From the NCBI GenBank assembly GCA_031761405.1, contig JASEVX010000335.1, forward strand, positions 62,001-126,000: 64,000 bases of DNA, written 5' to 3'. The notes beneath the pieces were generated by a model. That model had not been told where the DNA came from and did not search any database. It worked only from the letters and a program-made list of their open reading frames with translations. Position numbers and translations under genes: made by a program. The stretch comes from Serripes groenlandicus. Its lineage: Eukaryota > Mollusca > Bivalvia > Cardiida > Cardiidae. Shown one piece after another: positions 43,741-55,060 of this stretch (positions within the stretch are counted from its first letter, which is position 1; every line of letters starts with the position of its first letter).

Positions 43741-46400
43741 ATTTGCTATAGTAATTAATAGTCAGAAGCAAATCGAGACTCACACATATTACAGTTACAC
43801 ATAATTCATAAAACTGGATATAAATGTATGCTTACACATATAAACCATAGCATTACTGTTTAATCTGTTGACATGAGTACATTTTACAACATTTGTTTTT
43901 ATGCCCCGGCATACGAAGTATGAGGGGCATATAGTTTTCCGGTCTGTTAGTCCGTCCGTCCGTTCGTCCGTCCCGCTCAGGTTAAAGTTTTTGGTCAAGT
44001 TAGATTTTAGTGAAGTTGATGTACTATCATTATGAAACTTCACACAAATGACAATCAACATATCATTATTTAAAAAATTGTATCAATTTGAGGTTGGACC
44101 AACTGTTCGTCAGTCTGTTCGTCCATTCCATTCTCAGGTTAAAGTTTTTGGTCAAGTTAGATTTTAGTGAACCTGATGTCCTATCATTATGAAACTTCAC
44201 ACAAATGACAATCAACATATCATTGTTTAAAAAATTGTATCAATTTGAGGTTGGACCAACTGTTCGTCCGTCTGTTCGTCTGTCTGTTCGTCCATTCCAT
44301 TCTCAGGTTAAAGTTTTTGGTCAAGTTAGATTTTAGTGAACCTGATGTCCTATCATTATGAAACTTCACACAAATGACAATCAACATATCATTGTTTAAA
44401 AAATTGTATCAATTTGAGGTTGGACCAACTGTTCGTCCGTCTGTTCGTCTGTCTGTTCGTCCATTCCATTCTCAGGTTAAAGTTTTTGGTCAAGTTAGAT
44501 TTTAGTGAACCTGATGTCCTATCATTATGAAACTTCACACAAATGATAATCAACATATCATTGTTTAAAAAATTGTATCAATTTGAGGTTGGACCAACTG
44601 TTCGTCCGTCTGTCTGTTCGTCCATTCCATTCTCAGGTTAAAGTTTTTGGTCAAGTTAGATTTTAGTGAACCTGATGTCCTATCATTATGAAACTTCACA
44701 CAAATGACAATCAACATATCATTGTTTAAAAAATTGTATCAATTTGAGGTTGGACCAACTGTTCGTCCGTCCGTTCGTCTGTTCGTGTGTCTGTTCGTCC
44801 ATTAACAACCGGGGCATCCGTGTTCCATGGACACATTTTCTTGTTTGGAAATCAGACGACACAAAATTGAAAACTTCTTGCATGAAACTTTCTTAAAACA
44901 CAATCGACCTCGGCTAAAGCCTCGGTCGACCCCGCTTCAAGGGCTTACAACATGTTTACTTAATAGTTCCATTCTCCTTTTTGGACCAAGGGCAAACCTT
45001 TTTCAGTGTTTACCAGCCAGCAACAAATTGAGACTCACACATATTACAAGTTACACAGATTTCATAAAACTGGATATAAATGTATGCTTACACATATTAA
45101 CCATAGCAGCTGACATGAGTATATTTTATGACATTTGTTTTTGGAAATCAGACGACATAAAATTGAAAACTTCTAGCATGAAACTTTCTTAAAACACAAT
45201 CGACCTCGGCTTAAGCCTCGGTCGACCCCGCTTCAATGGCTTACAACATGTTTACTTAATAGTTCACTTCTCCTTTTTGGACCAAGGCAAATCATTGTCA
45301 GTGCTTACCAGCCAGCAACAAATTGAGACTCACACATAGTACAAGTTACACAGAATTCATAAAACTGGATATAAATGTATGCTTACACATATGACCCATA
45401 GCATCAGTGTTTAATCTGTTGACATGAGTACATTTTACGACATAAAATGGAAAACTTCTAGCATCAAACTTTCTTAAAACATTGTCGACCGAGGCTAAAG
45501 CCTCGGTCGACCCCGCTTCAAGGGCTTACATCATGTTTACTTAATAGTTCAGTTCTCCTTTTTGGACCAAGGCAAATCATTTTCAGTGTTTACCAGCCAG
45601 CAACAATTTGAGACTCACACATAGTACAAGTTACACAGAATTCATAAAACTGGATATAAATGTATGCTTACACATATAACCCATAGCATGAGTGTTTAAT
45701 CTGTTGACATGAGTACATTTTACGACATTTGTTTTTTGGAAAACAGACGACACAAAATGGAAAACTTCTAGCATGAAACTTTCTTAAAACACTGTCGACC
45801 CCGCTTCAAGGGCTTACAACATGTTTACTTAATAGTTCACTTTTCCTTTTTGGACCAAGGCAAATCATTTTCAGTGTTTACCAGCCAGCAACAAATTGAG
45901 ACTCACACATAGTACAAGTTACACAGAATTCATAAAATTGGATATAAATGTATGCTTACACATATAACCCATAGCATAAGTGTTTAATCCGTTGACATGA
46001 GTACATTTTACGACATTTGTTTTTTGGAAATCAGACGACACAAAAATAGAAAACTTCTAGTATGAAACTTTCTTTAAACACAATCGACCTTAATACTTAA
46101 TAGTTCACTTCTCCTTTTTGGACCAAGGGCAAATAATTTTCAGTGTTTACCAGCCAGCAGTGATATGACAAAAACTTGACAGTTGAAACAAGAAACTTCA
46201 CTGTTTGTTATAATTCTGATTCAGGTAGTTATCAGAATATGTTAATATACACATTAATCATAGTCAATTATTTTTTTGGAAAGCAGACGACACAAAATGG
46301 AAAACTTTTAGCCAACGATTTACAGTGAGACTTTAGTAAACACTGTCAACCTCGGCTAAAGCCTCGGTCGACCCAATTCCAAGGCTTTACAAGATGCACC
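43741..46400 (+). repeat. ~300-bp direct repeats with internal palindrome, five to six copies
   Basis: Units share GAGACTCACACATA-TACAAGTTACACA, GGATATAAATGTATGCTTAC, CATGAGTACATTTTACGACA, TTTTTTGGAAATCAGACGAC and the palindrome GACCTCGGCTAAAGCCTCGG plus TC (44908, 45203, 45489, 46350). The first unit is split by an insertion at about 43902-44845. Confidence 0.8.
43902..44845 (+). mobile_element. Helitron/Pearl-like element inserted in the first ~300-bp repeat
   Basis: Begins with palindrome ATGCCCCGGCATACGAAGTA and TGAGGGGCAT, then (GTCC)n, then five ~170-bp units (CTCAGGTTAAAGTTTTTGGT, ATGAAACTTCACACAAATGA), and ends AACCGGGGCATCC, hairpin GTGTTCCATGGACAC and ATTTTCTTG. Neighbouring repeat copies show the empty site. 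Confidence 0.8.
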
Positions 46401-46476
46401 GTCCCCACTGAAAGAATATTTATATTGACTCAATATTATTATAAAGACTTAAAAAAAATATTTCAACAAATGGCAT

Positions 46477-46830
46477 TTAAAGCTGCGCTCTCACAGATTG
46501 ACTTTTCTGACAACTTTTTATTTTTTTGTCTTGGAAGAGGCAATTTTTGCGTATATGTCTGGACACCGGTAATATAAGACTGCTGACAAAAGATCAGATC
46601 GCAGTTTTTCATATTTACGTACAAAAATTGATGTTAAATGGCTAAACCGTTAGTATTAAACGGTTTAAAAAAATGAACGTTTCAGCAGTTTTTCCAAACA
46701 ATAAAGATCTGTTCTATTGCGAGTTATCTCATATGACAGAATTGAAGACATTGATGCCAAAATCAGCTAATTCTGAGACAAAAAATTCAAAAACTGTCAA
46801 AACTGTTAATCTGTGAGAGTGCAGCTTTAA
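46477..46830. mobile_element. MITE with TTAA ends
   Basis: 354 bp between TTAA at 46477-46480 and TTAA at 46827-46830, with terminal inverted repeats TTAAAGCTGCGCTCTCACAG and AGAGTGCAGCTTTAA's complement. Non-coding. TTAA target duplications are typical of piggyBac and Kolobok groups. Confidence 0.88.
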
Positions 46831-48225
46831 CCAACAACTTTATAAATAGTTGGTTTTCAATCCTTTCTCAAACTAGGGTACTTTTTCTTCCAAATGTCAT
46901 TTAACTAACAACTTTGTAACTGGTTAAAAAAAGAAGAAGTGAGATATTGCCCTTGGCCTATCGGCCTCAGGCAATACCTCATTTCCCCTCTTTCAATCTA
47001 GGTCAAACAACTTTAGTATTTATCAGCAAGCAATTCATGTTTAATAGGCATAAAATGTTTGCTTCAGGTTTCCTTTGTTTGTTTTTTTGTCTTTTAAAAG
47101 TTCAAAATGATGTCATTTTGCATTTTGGTTTTTATCCATACCAGCGTTGCTAGTGCTGATAGTGTAATGTTCTTAAGCATATAATCTATAGTTTTTTGTA
47201 ACTGAAATAACAAAAATTGGCTTATACAAAATATAAATGTATATCTGGAAAATACGTCAATGACCACTAGTAAATATAATATAGCTATGACATGTAAATG
47301 ATTACTTACTACAACTCTGCAGGCAACTGCGGTAAGTATTTCATTGAGCAAAACAATTACCTTATGTTGTTTGTATCTTCCACCAAGTCAGCTCTTGATA
47401 CAGTAAACAACGTTTAATGGATCGTTTCGACGCGTCACCACAACAGGATGGAGGACAAGAACAATAAAGGTTTTTATAAGAAGTATGCCCCTTTTTCGAC
47501 CCGACCTACAAAGTATAGTAGGTTCTACGAATACCGTGTTATCACGAATACCAAGGTAAACACAAAACCGGTGTTTTCTTTGTTGCGCGCGCACAACCGG
47601 ATGCCGTATGGTTCCATCAGGAAACTCAGTTATCACGACTTTCAAATGCTACAATATTTTTTTTCAAAAAATCAATATTCTCAGAAATTACGACACATCA
47701 TGATTGTTACCAATATTAAAAAGAAAATCCTACATGCCCGGACCCCTCACCAACAAAATCGTCATTTTTTTAGTAGAAAACCTGTTGTTGATTTTTTCTT
47801 TCACATTTGAACATGTTGTGTATTAACTGCTTATGACATCATAGGAATTTCAAGTCACGTGATAACATTCCGTGAAGTTTTCTAGACTGTAGAAAACATG
47901 GAAGAAATTAAGGACCAAAATTCTAAAAAAAAAAATAGTTTTTTTTGCCTGTATGTTTGTGGTGGTTATAAATGTTAACATATGCTATTTTTAAACTTCT
48001 AAATCATATACTGTGTTACAAAAATTAAGATGTTATTATAAGGACTAAAAAAATAACAAAGAAATAGGTCATTTTTGGAAAATATGATTAAATTGTGCCA
48101 ATAAGAAAATGTAACAAATTGATTCTGAAAATATCGTGTAAATAAGTTCATAGTTTGGAACAGTTAATAAATTAACATTTAAATTTACACATCCTTTCAC
48201 GCTTGTTCTATAATTACTGAACGAT
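46831..48225. other. Unassigned sequence
   Basis: Frames at 47448-47810 (plus) and 47388-47645 (minus) overlap each other and show no recognisable motif. A short palindromic block at 46940-46985 resembles an element terminus. No gene assigned. Confidence 0.4.
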
Positions 48226-48261
48226 TTGGTGGAATTTCATTCACTTGCCTTCTTTACAAGT

Positions 48262-48907
48262 ATGACTACATCAAGTCTAAAGAAAAGCATTGAAAAGATT
48301 TCCGATGATATTGATGAGACTGTTAGAATTTCGAAACGTATTTACCTGATTTCGGATAGCAAAGGACGGTACTTAACACGCCAGCAAGAAGGACGGGATT
48401 TTTTTTAACATTATTTTTAAAAGTGGCGCTAAACTAGGCGATGGAGAACTATTAGGACGACTACGTTCGAAAGTCGCCACCGAAAAACCGTTAGTTTTGA
48501 TTTGGTTAGGGACCTGTGATTTAACGGAATTCGAAGATGCCAGAAGACGCCTGAGGTTAAGCCCTGTGCATTTGGACGAACTACGTGAAAGACTCAATTT
48601 AATGAAGGAACACATTTTGAAAATCAACAAAAATGCGGAAATATGTTTTTGGAATTGTCCATATTACAGCATATATGAATGGAACAAAGACCATGGTTGT
48701 GAAGAAGTAAGTGACAAGGAATGCGACAATATGTTACAAGTACGCATAGATTGTTACAATTCTCTACAAATGGAATTGAACGGACACCGCAGTGGACCTA
48801 AATTTTCTTTAGACATTTTAAAAAACACTAAAACGAAGCATGGAAAACGATCCAAATATCTTTACAACTTTAAAAACTTATACTTGGATGGAATACACCC
48901 ATCATAA
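48262..48907 (+). pseudogene. SGNH-hydrolase-like protein with a one-base slip
   Basis: ATG at 48262 opens MTTSSLKKSIEKISDDIDET, then IYLISDSKGRYL (block I, Ser as nucleophile in DSxG). At a run of eight T (48400-48407) the frame ends in TAA; one base fewer would continue directly into SGAKLGDGELLGRLRSKVA, VLIWLGTCDLTEFEDARRRL (block III-like GTxDLT), and the terminal LYLDGIHPS (block V DxxHP). The three blocks and spacing (~200 residues) fit the SGNH/GDSL fold used by esterases and some retroelement ORF1 proteins. Whether this is a real frameshift, ribosomal slippage or a sequencing error in the T run is open. No partner gene nearby identifies the host element. Confidence 0.65.
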
Positions 48908-49525
48908 TTGTTGTCTAGGCTATGGCTCATTCGAATACGAAAGTTTATCCTGTCCACTATAGGAGAGTGACTTTACCGAGGCCGCTACCGGCCATAGTGT
49001 GAAGAAGTTTTTCAGTGTTAATCAATGAATACTGACAATTAAGTTTATTTTTAATGGAATTCGTTCGCAAAAAAAATATAAATCTATATTCTGCCGAAGT
49101 GTTGCGTCCAGGGAATGAGAACTGTCTCGCTCGCCTCTACGCCTTCTACCTGTTGAAATGATTTTGTTAAATATCCATTTCTGTGTACTTTAACCATACT
49201 ACCCCCAAACACCGTATTCGGTTATCCTCTGTTCGAATTCACGAACTGTGACCCCATTTTGAATAGTGATAGGTCAGGCCTCTAAGAGGTGGATTAAAAA
49301 TGGATTAAAACACATAAAAACGTGAGTAAGAACCTTTGTGTTTACTTTTTAAGATAGATAAATGGTTAAATGTTGTCCCATATGTGTATTTTGCTGTGAC
49401 AAACATTACGTACGCCAGATTCGAGCCTGGAAGCGTCTCCAAATTTCCGACCAATTTCATGGTCGGAAATATGCGACGCGTTTTTCACACGTTTGGGAAA
49501 GACGTCGCGTATGCAGGATAATAAC
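48908..49525. other. Unassigned sequence
   Basis: Nothing recognised. Confidence 0.4.
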
Positions 49526-49529
49526 AAAA

Positions 49530-50380
49530 TAAACAAGAGGCCCATGAGGGCCTATGCTCTACTGGTATGGTTCTTTGGTCATTTTCAATCCAGAGCATGT
49601 ATGTATGGTGAAGATCGGATAGTAAATGGAGGCTCTTTTGTGTTCACAAGCTGTATTATAGCAATTTTTACAATTTCATGGACCATAATCCAGTCTTGCA
49701 TGGGCGGATCTGGCTGATTTTCAAAAGGAACCAAGCTCTCATCAATATTTAACTACTATCTAAGTTTGGTGAAGATCAGATAGTAAATGGAGCCTCTATT
49801 GTGTTCACATGCTCAATTATAGCAATTAAGACAATTTCAAGGGCCATAATCCAGTCTTGCATGGGCGGATCTGGCTGGTTTACGAAAGGAACTGAGCTCT
49901 CATGGATATCTAACTACTGTATCAGTTTGGTTGAGATACAATCAAAAGTGAAGACTGTATCGTGTAAACAAGCTCTTTTATAGCAATTTTGACCATTTCA
50001 AGGGCCATAATCCAGTCATGCATGGGCAGATCTGGCTGGTTTTCAGAAGGAACCGAGCTCTCATGGATATCTAACTACTGTATAAGTTTGGTTGAGATAC
50101 AATAAAAAAAGAAGACTGTATCGTGTTAACAAGCTCTTTTATAGCAATTTTGACCATTTCAAGGGCCATAATGGTTTTCGAAAGGAACTGAGCTCTCATG
50201 GATATCTAACTACTGTACAAGTTTGGTTGAGATACAATCAAAAGTGAAGACTGTATCATGTTAACAAGAAATTGTTTACGGACGGACGGACGCACGCACG
50301 CACGCACGCACGCACGGACGACGGACAAATCGCCACGACATAAGCCCTTCTGGCCTTTGGCCAGTAGAGCTAAAAACCAC
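49530..50380 (+). mobile_element. Helitron/Pearl-like element with ~190-bp units
   Basis: Opens AACAAGAGGCCCATGAGGGC and CTATGCTCTACTGGT; units share CCATAATCCAGTCTTGCATG, AACTGAGCTCTCATGGATAT and GTTTGGTTGAGATACAAT; then (ACGC)n at 50286-50312; ends with TTCTGGCCTTTGGCCAGTAG and AGCTAAAAACC. Start and end sequences are mutually complementary (AGAGCATAGG...; CCAGTAGAGC). Confidence 0.75.
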
Positions 50381-50695
50381 ACACAAATAATGAATTTTCT
50401 TAATCCCTGTTATTTAAAAAATAAAGATGTGTTTGTAAAACATGAATGCCTCCTGAAAGCAGCTTATAATAAATGAGAAATGTGACCTTTGACCTTGACG
50501 TTTATCAGAAGACATTGAAGGATTAATCAACTGATGCGTATTAATGAACTTCATCATTGTAACTTCGAAACAGTTGGGAGTTCTATGCAATGTTAAGCTT
50601 TCTGATAAATGTGAACTTGAACTTTGACCTTAACTATATGACCTTCAATGGATAATCCAGGGGGTGGGGCATAATTATACAAAATCATCTAAAAA
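50381..50695. other. Unassigned sequence with Pearl-like phrases
   Basis: GTGACCTTTGACCTTGAC phrases at 50480 and 50610 suggest a decayed tandem core. Confidence 0.45.
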
Positions 50696-52910
50696 CTAGA
50701 ATTGTTTTGACAAAAACATATGTCTCCCCCTCAAATATCTGTCAAAATCTCTCAAAACATTCCAACCTATAAAGCAGACAAACAAAAATTTGACCAAGTT
50801 GGACAGTACTCAATTTTTAATTACTAATGTTTTGTCTTGACCTGGTACAAAGTGGACATAATTTCAAATGGTTTACAGAAACACATATTTTTACTGCAGC
50901 TGTAACATTCAAGACTGAAGTATTCTTCAAAACAGTTAACAACTGTTGCTAAACATAAGCAAGCCGTCTTGGAGATATTGAGTGGACAGGAAATAAAGCC
51001 TAAAACCTTTGAGCTTCAAGCGTGACCTTGACCTTGAACCGGTATGGTCGAGACGCGGGTTCTGCACGTCGCCTTGATGAGGTGAACATGTGACCAAAGT
51101 TTCATGAAAATTCTTTAAGCTGTTTTGGAGATATGGAGCGGCACAAAATAAAGCCTCAAACCTTTGACCTTCAAGCGTGACCTTGACCTTGACCAAGTAT
51201 GTTCGAGACGCGGGTTCTGCACGTCGCCTTGGTGAGGTGAACATGTGACTAAATTTTCATGAAAATCCTTCAAGCCGTCTTGGAGATATTGACTGGACAC
51301 GAAATAAAGCCTAAAACCTTTGACCTTCAAGCGTGACCTTGACCTTTAACCGGTATGGTGGAGACGCGGGTTCTGCACGTCGCCTTGATGAGGTGAACAT
51401 GTGACCCAAGTTTCATGAAAATCCTTTAAGGAGATATGGAGCGGACACAAAATAAAGCCTCAAACATTTGACCTTCAAGCGTGACCTTGACCTTGACCCA
51501 GTATGGTCGGGACGCGGGTTCTGCACGTCGCCTTGACGAGGTGAACATCTGACCAAAGTTTCATGAAAATCCTTCAAGCCGTCTTGGAGATATTAAGTGG
51601 ACACGAAATAAAGCCTAAACCCTTTGACCTTCAAGCGTGACCTTGACCTTGAACCGGTATGGTCGAGACGCGGGTTCTGCACGTCGCCTTGATGAGGTGA
51701 ACATGTGACCCACGTATCATGAAAATCTTTTAAGGAGATATGGAGTGGACACAAAATAAAGCCTCAAACCTTTGACCTTCAGGCGTGACCTTGACCCAGT
51801 ATGGTCGAGACGCGGGTTCTGCACGTCGCCTTGATGAGGTGAACATCTGACCCAAGTTTCATGAAAATACTTCAAACCGTCTTGGAGATATGGAGTTGAC
51901 ACAAAATAAAGCCTCAAACCTTTGACCTTCAAACGTGACCTTGACCTTGACCCGGTATGGTCGAGACGCGGGTTATGCACGTCGCCTTGATGAGGTGAAC
52001 ATGTGACCCAAGTTTCATGAAAATCTTTCAAGCCGTCTTGGAGATATGGAGCGGACACGAAATAAAGCCTCAAACCTTTGACCTTCAAGCGTGACCTTGA
52101 CCTTGACCCTATATTGTCGAGACATGGGTTCTGCACGTCGCCTTGATGAGGTGAACATGTGACCAAAGTTTCATTAAAATCCTTCAAGCCGTCTGGGAGA
52201 CATGGAGCGGACATAAAATAAAGCCTCAAACCTTTGCCTCTCAAGCGTGACCTTGACATTGACCCTATATTGTCGAGACGCAAGTTCTGCACGTCACCTT
52301 GATGAGGTGAACATGTGACCCAAGTTTCATGAAAATCCTTCAAGCCGTCTGGGAGATATGGAGCGGACACGAAATAAAGCTTCAAACCTTTGACCTTCAA
52401 GCGTGACCTTGACCCTATATTGTCGAGACGCAGGTTCTGCACGTCGCCTTGATGAGGTGAACATGTGACCCAAGTTTCATGAAAATCCTTCAAGCCGTCT
52501 CGGAGATATGGAGCGGACACGAAATAAAGCCTCAAACCTTTGACCTTCAAGTGTGACCTTGACCTTGACCCTATATTGTCGAGACGCGGGTTCTGCACGT
52601 CGCCTTGATGAGGTGAACATGTGACCCAAGTTTCATGAAAATCCTTCAAGCCGTCTGGGAGATATGGAGCGGACACGAAATAAAGCCTCAAACCTTTGAC
52701 CTTCAAGCGTGACCTTGACCTTGACCCTATATTGTCGAGACGCGGGTTCTGCACGTCGCCTTGATGAGGTGAACATGTGAGCCAAGTTTCATGAAAATCC
52801 TTCAAGCCGTCTTGGAGATATGGAGCGGACACGATTTCGGACAGACAGACAGACAGACAGACGCCCAGGACAAAAACAATATATCTCCCCTGTATACAGG
52901 GGGAGACATA
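50696..52910 (-). mobile_element. Near-complete Helitron/Pearl-like element with 156-bp core
   Basis: Second copy of the 1718-3655 element, with the same CTAG end followed by T on the minus strand and the same ~180-bp flank. The core has ~13 units. The other end is present here: (GACA)n at 52842-52862 and the palindrome TCTCCCCTGTATACAGGGGG plus AGA. Long minus-strand frames (51717-52832) are repeat artefacts. Confidence 0.85.
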
Positions 52911-53047
52911 ATTATGTTTTGCATTAGCATTTAGAGTTTACCCATTTTGATATAAATGCAAACTGAAACATTCTAGATCCTTACATTTACCTACAATTTC
53001 TGCAAATTCATTTCTCAATCGAACCTTCTTCATGGCCGAATGGTTTT

Positions 53048-53049
<2 letters not shown>

Positions 53050-53078
<29 letters not shown>
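53050..53078. repeat. Poly-G run
   Basis: About 29 G in a row, directly abutting the 3' end of a SINE. Confidence 0.9.
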
Positions 53079-53079
<1 letters not shown>

Positions 53080-53365
53080 TTAACACCGTTTTCAACAATT
53101 TTAAAGTCATAACACGGCGGCCAGTTCACCTTCTCACGTGTTTCCTAGCTTTCTCACACCAGTAATCCACAACAATACTAAAGCTTTCTAAGCAACTGGC
53201 TGCTTTTCCATATATAGACTATTAGTCCATTGGTGAAAGACGAATGACACTTGTCACAATGACTTTTGACAAACGTCGGAAAGAATGTTGGCCGAGCTGG
53301 GATTTGAACTCACAACCCCTGCATTGACAGCCCACGTCGCTACCGTCTGAGCTAACTGGGCTCAG
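53080..53365 (-). repeat. tRNA-derived SINE
   Basis: Full copy of the 9016 family, with tRNA head at 53289-53365 (B box GAGTTCAAATCCCAG on the minus strand). Confidence 0.85.
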
Positions 53366-53476
53366 CTTAGAAATAAGTAATCTTGAACAATAGTGACTGT
53401 TAGTAGACTGCATAATCATGCTAATTTGATGCTGGTTATGATGTTCTCAATGCAAGTGTTTGTCATATTTTAATAG

Positions 53477-54722
53477 TGTTTGATCCAGCATCCAACAGTA
53501 ATGTTGCGGAGAGGCTACATATACCACTGAAACTTGCATATGCACTTACAGTTCACAAATCACAAGGCATGACATTACCACAGTAAGTCCCTTTCAATTA
53601 ATACATTAACTGTAATAAAAAAATAAATCTACTGTTTATTTAAAAATAAATTTAAAAAATGCTACTTAAGATTGATTGATTGGGGTTTAACGCCGTTTTT
53701 AACAATTTCTCAGTTATATCACGGCGGCCAGTTCACATACTCATGCATTGCCTGGTTTTCTCACACCAGTACTCCACACAACAAACTTCCCAAGCAACTG
53801 GCTGCTTTTCCACATGGACTTAGCCCATTGGTGTAAGACGAATTACGCATATCGCATTGACTTTTGTCAATCGTCGGAAAGAAAGTTGGCCGAGCCGGGA
53901 TTCGAACTCAAATCCCCTGGATTGAAAGCCCGCGTCTCTACCGACTGAGGCTACTTAAGGTTACACCTTCAGTTAGATTTTCTAGATTTTTTGTCTGTTG
54001 CATATTTGTTGATGTAGGAAGGGTAAATGCACTCAAAAAATGTCCATCCTTTCAATTGTATTACATGTTGTAAGCAAACCAGCTATTCTCAATCATAATG
54101 TATGAATTAGATTTGTATAAATGATCTTATTTTAAATGTGCCATTGTTTTTGTTATAAATAGATGTTCAAGTGTTCGTTTAATACAAATTGGCTGCTTAA
54201 CAGAGGTGACCTATGACAGAAGTTTGACTGTAAATGTCAACATAAAGATCAACAAATTACTATTGTTGATCAAACAATGTTAACCCTTTCCCACTTTAAA
54301 CAAATCTGCAGGAGACAAATTTGAAAACTATTAAAAACAATATGGCAAAAGAAGGGATTGCTCATTATGAGCAATTTCGCACTTTGCCAAAATGTTTTCA
54401 ATTCAATACAATAATTTTACTTTCAAATAAAAAGATTTCACATGTATTTGCCTTATATTATTGCATGAAACCTATTGGTTTAATTTTAGATAGACAATCA
54501 TAATTACATAAATCTGATTTCAGGGTTGTAGTTGACTGCAGGAACATATTTGCACCTGGACAGTTGGCAGTAGCAGTAGGTAGGGTCCAGTCAGAGGATG
54601 GATTGCGCATTATTCACTTCCATGAAAATGCAGTAATCCCACAACCTGCTGTGATACAGGATTTGGGACACAACAATCAGAGCCAGTCATTGATGACCAT
54701 TCTTGCTGTTTCAAGAACATAA
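53477..54722 (+). pseudogene. PIF1-like helicase, last two exons
   Basis: Exon 53477-53582 (acceptor TTTTAATAG, donor GTAAGT) codes PLKLAYALTVHKSQGMTLP, helicase motif VI of the PIF1 family. Exon 54524-54722 (acceptor GATTTCAG) continues in phase with VVVDCRNIFAPGQLAVAVGR and ends TAA at 54720. PIF1 helicases unwind DNA 5' to 3'; the class includes host proteins and those fused to Helitron Rep. Upstream motifs are absent within 3 kb because repeats occupy that side, so this is a fragment or the end of a gene with distant exons. The 941-bp intron contains a SINE at 53676-53951. Confidence 0.75.
53676..53951 (-). repeat. tRNA-derived SINE inside the PIF1 intron
   Basis: Same family as 9016-9293, nearly complete; the tRNA head ends at TACCGACTGAGG. 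Confidence 0.85.
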
Positions 54723-54773
54723 TAAGGTTTGTATGACACTTAATAACTATCAAACATATGTGCAGCATAGTCT

Positions 54774-55060
54774 AGGTGACAGTGATGATGACAGAGACAC
54801 GTCTGTAGGTGTCCTGGACCCACCACCTTTCGAGCAGAGACCTTACAGCGATGATGACAGAGACATGTCTGTAGGTCACCTGAACCCACCACCTTTTGAG
54901 CCGAGACCTGACAGTGATGATGGCAGAGACATGTATGTAGGTCACCTGAATCCACCACCTTTCGAGCAGACCTAACAGCAATGATGAAAGATGCACATTT
55001 TGGGTCAACTGATGCCACCACCTTTCAGACCAGGCGATAATGACAGAGACACGTCTGTTA
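54774..55060 (+). repeat. 66-bp tandem repeat, four copies
   Basis: Units of GATGATGACAGAGACA...CTGTAGGT...CACCACCTTTCGAGC. In one frame they code DDDRDTSVGVLDPPPFEQRP-type repeats (ATG 54703 to TAA 54975). The last unit runs into the start of the zinc-finger ORF in another frame. Confidence 0.75.

Noticed and set aside
47448..47810. 120-codon plus-strand frame
   Set aside because: Overlaps an antisense frame of similar length, has low-complexity basic composition and no motif.
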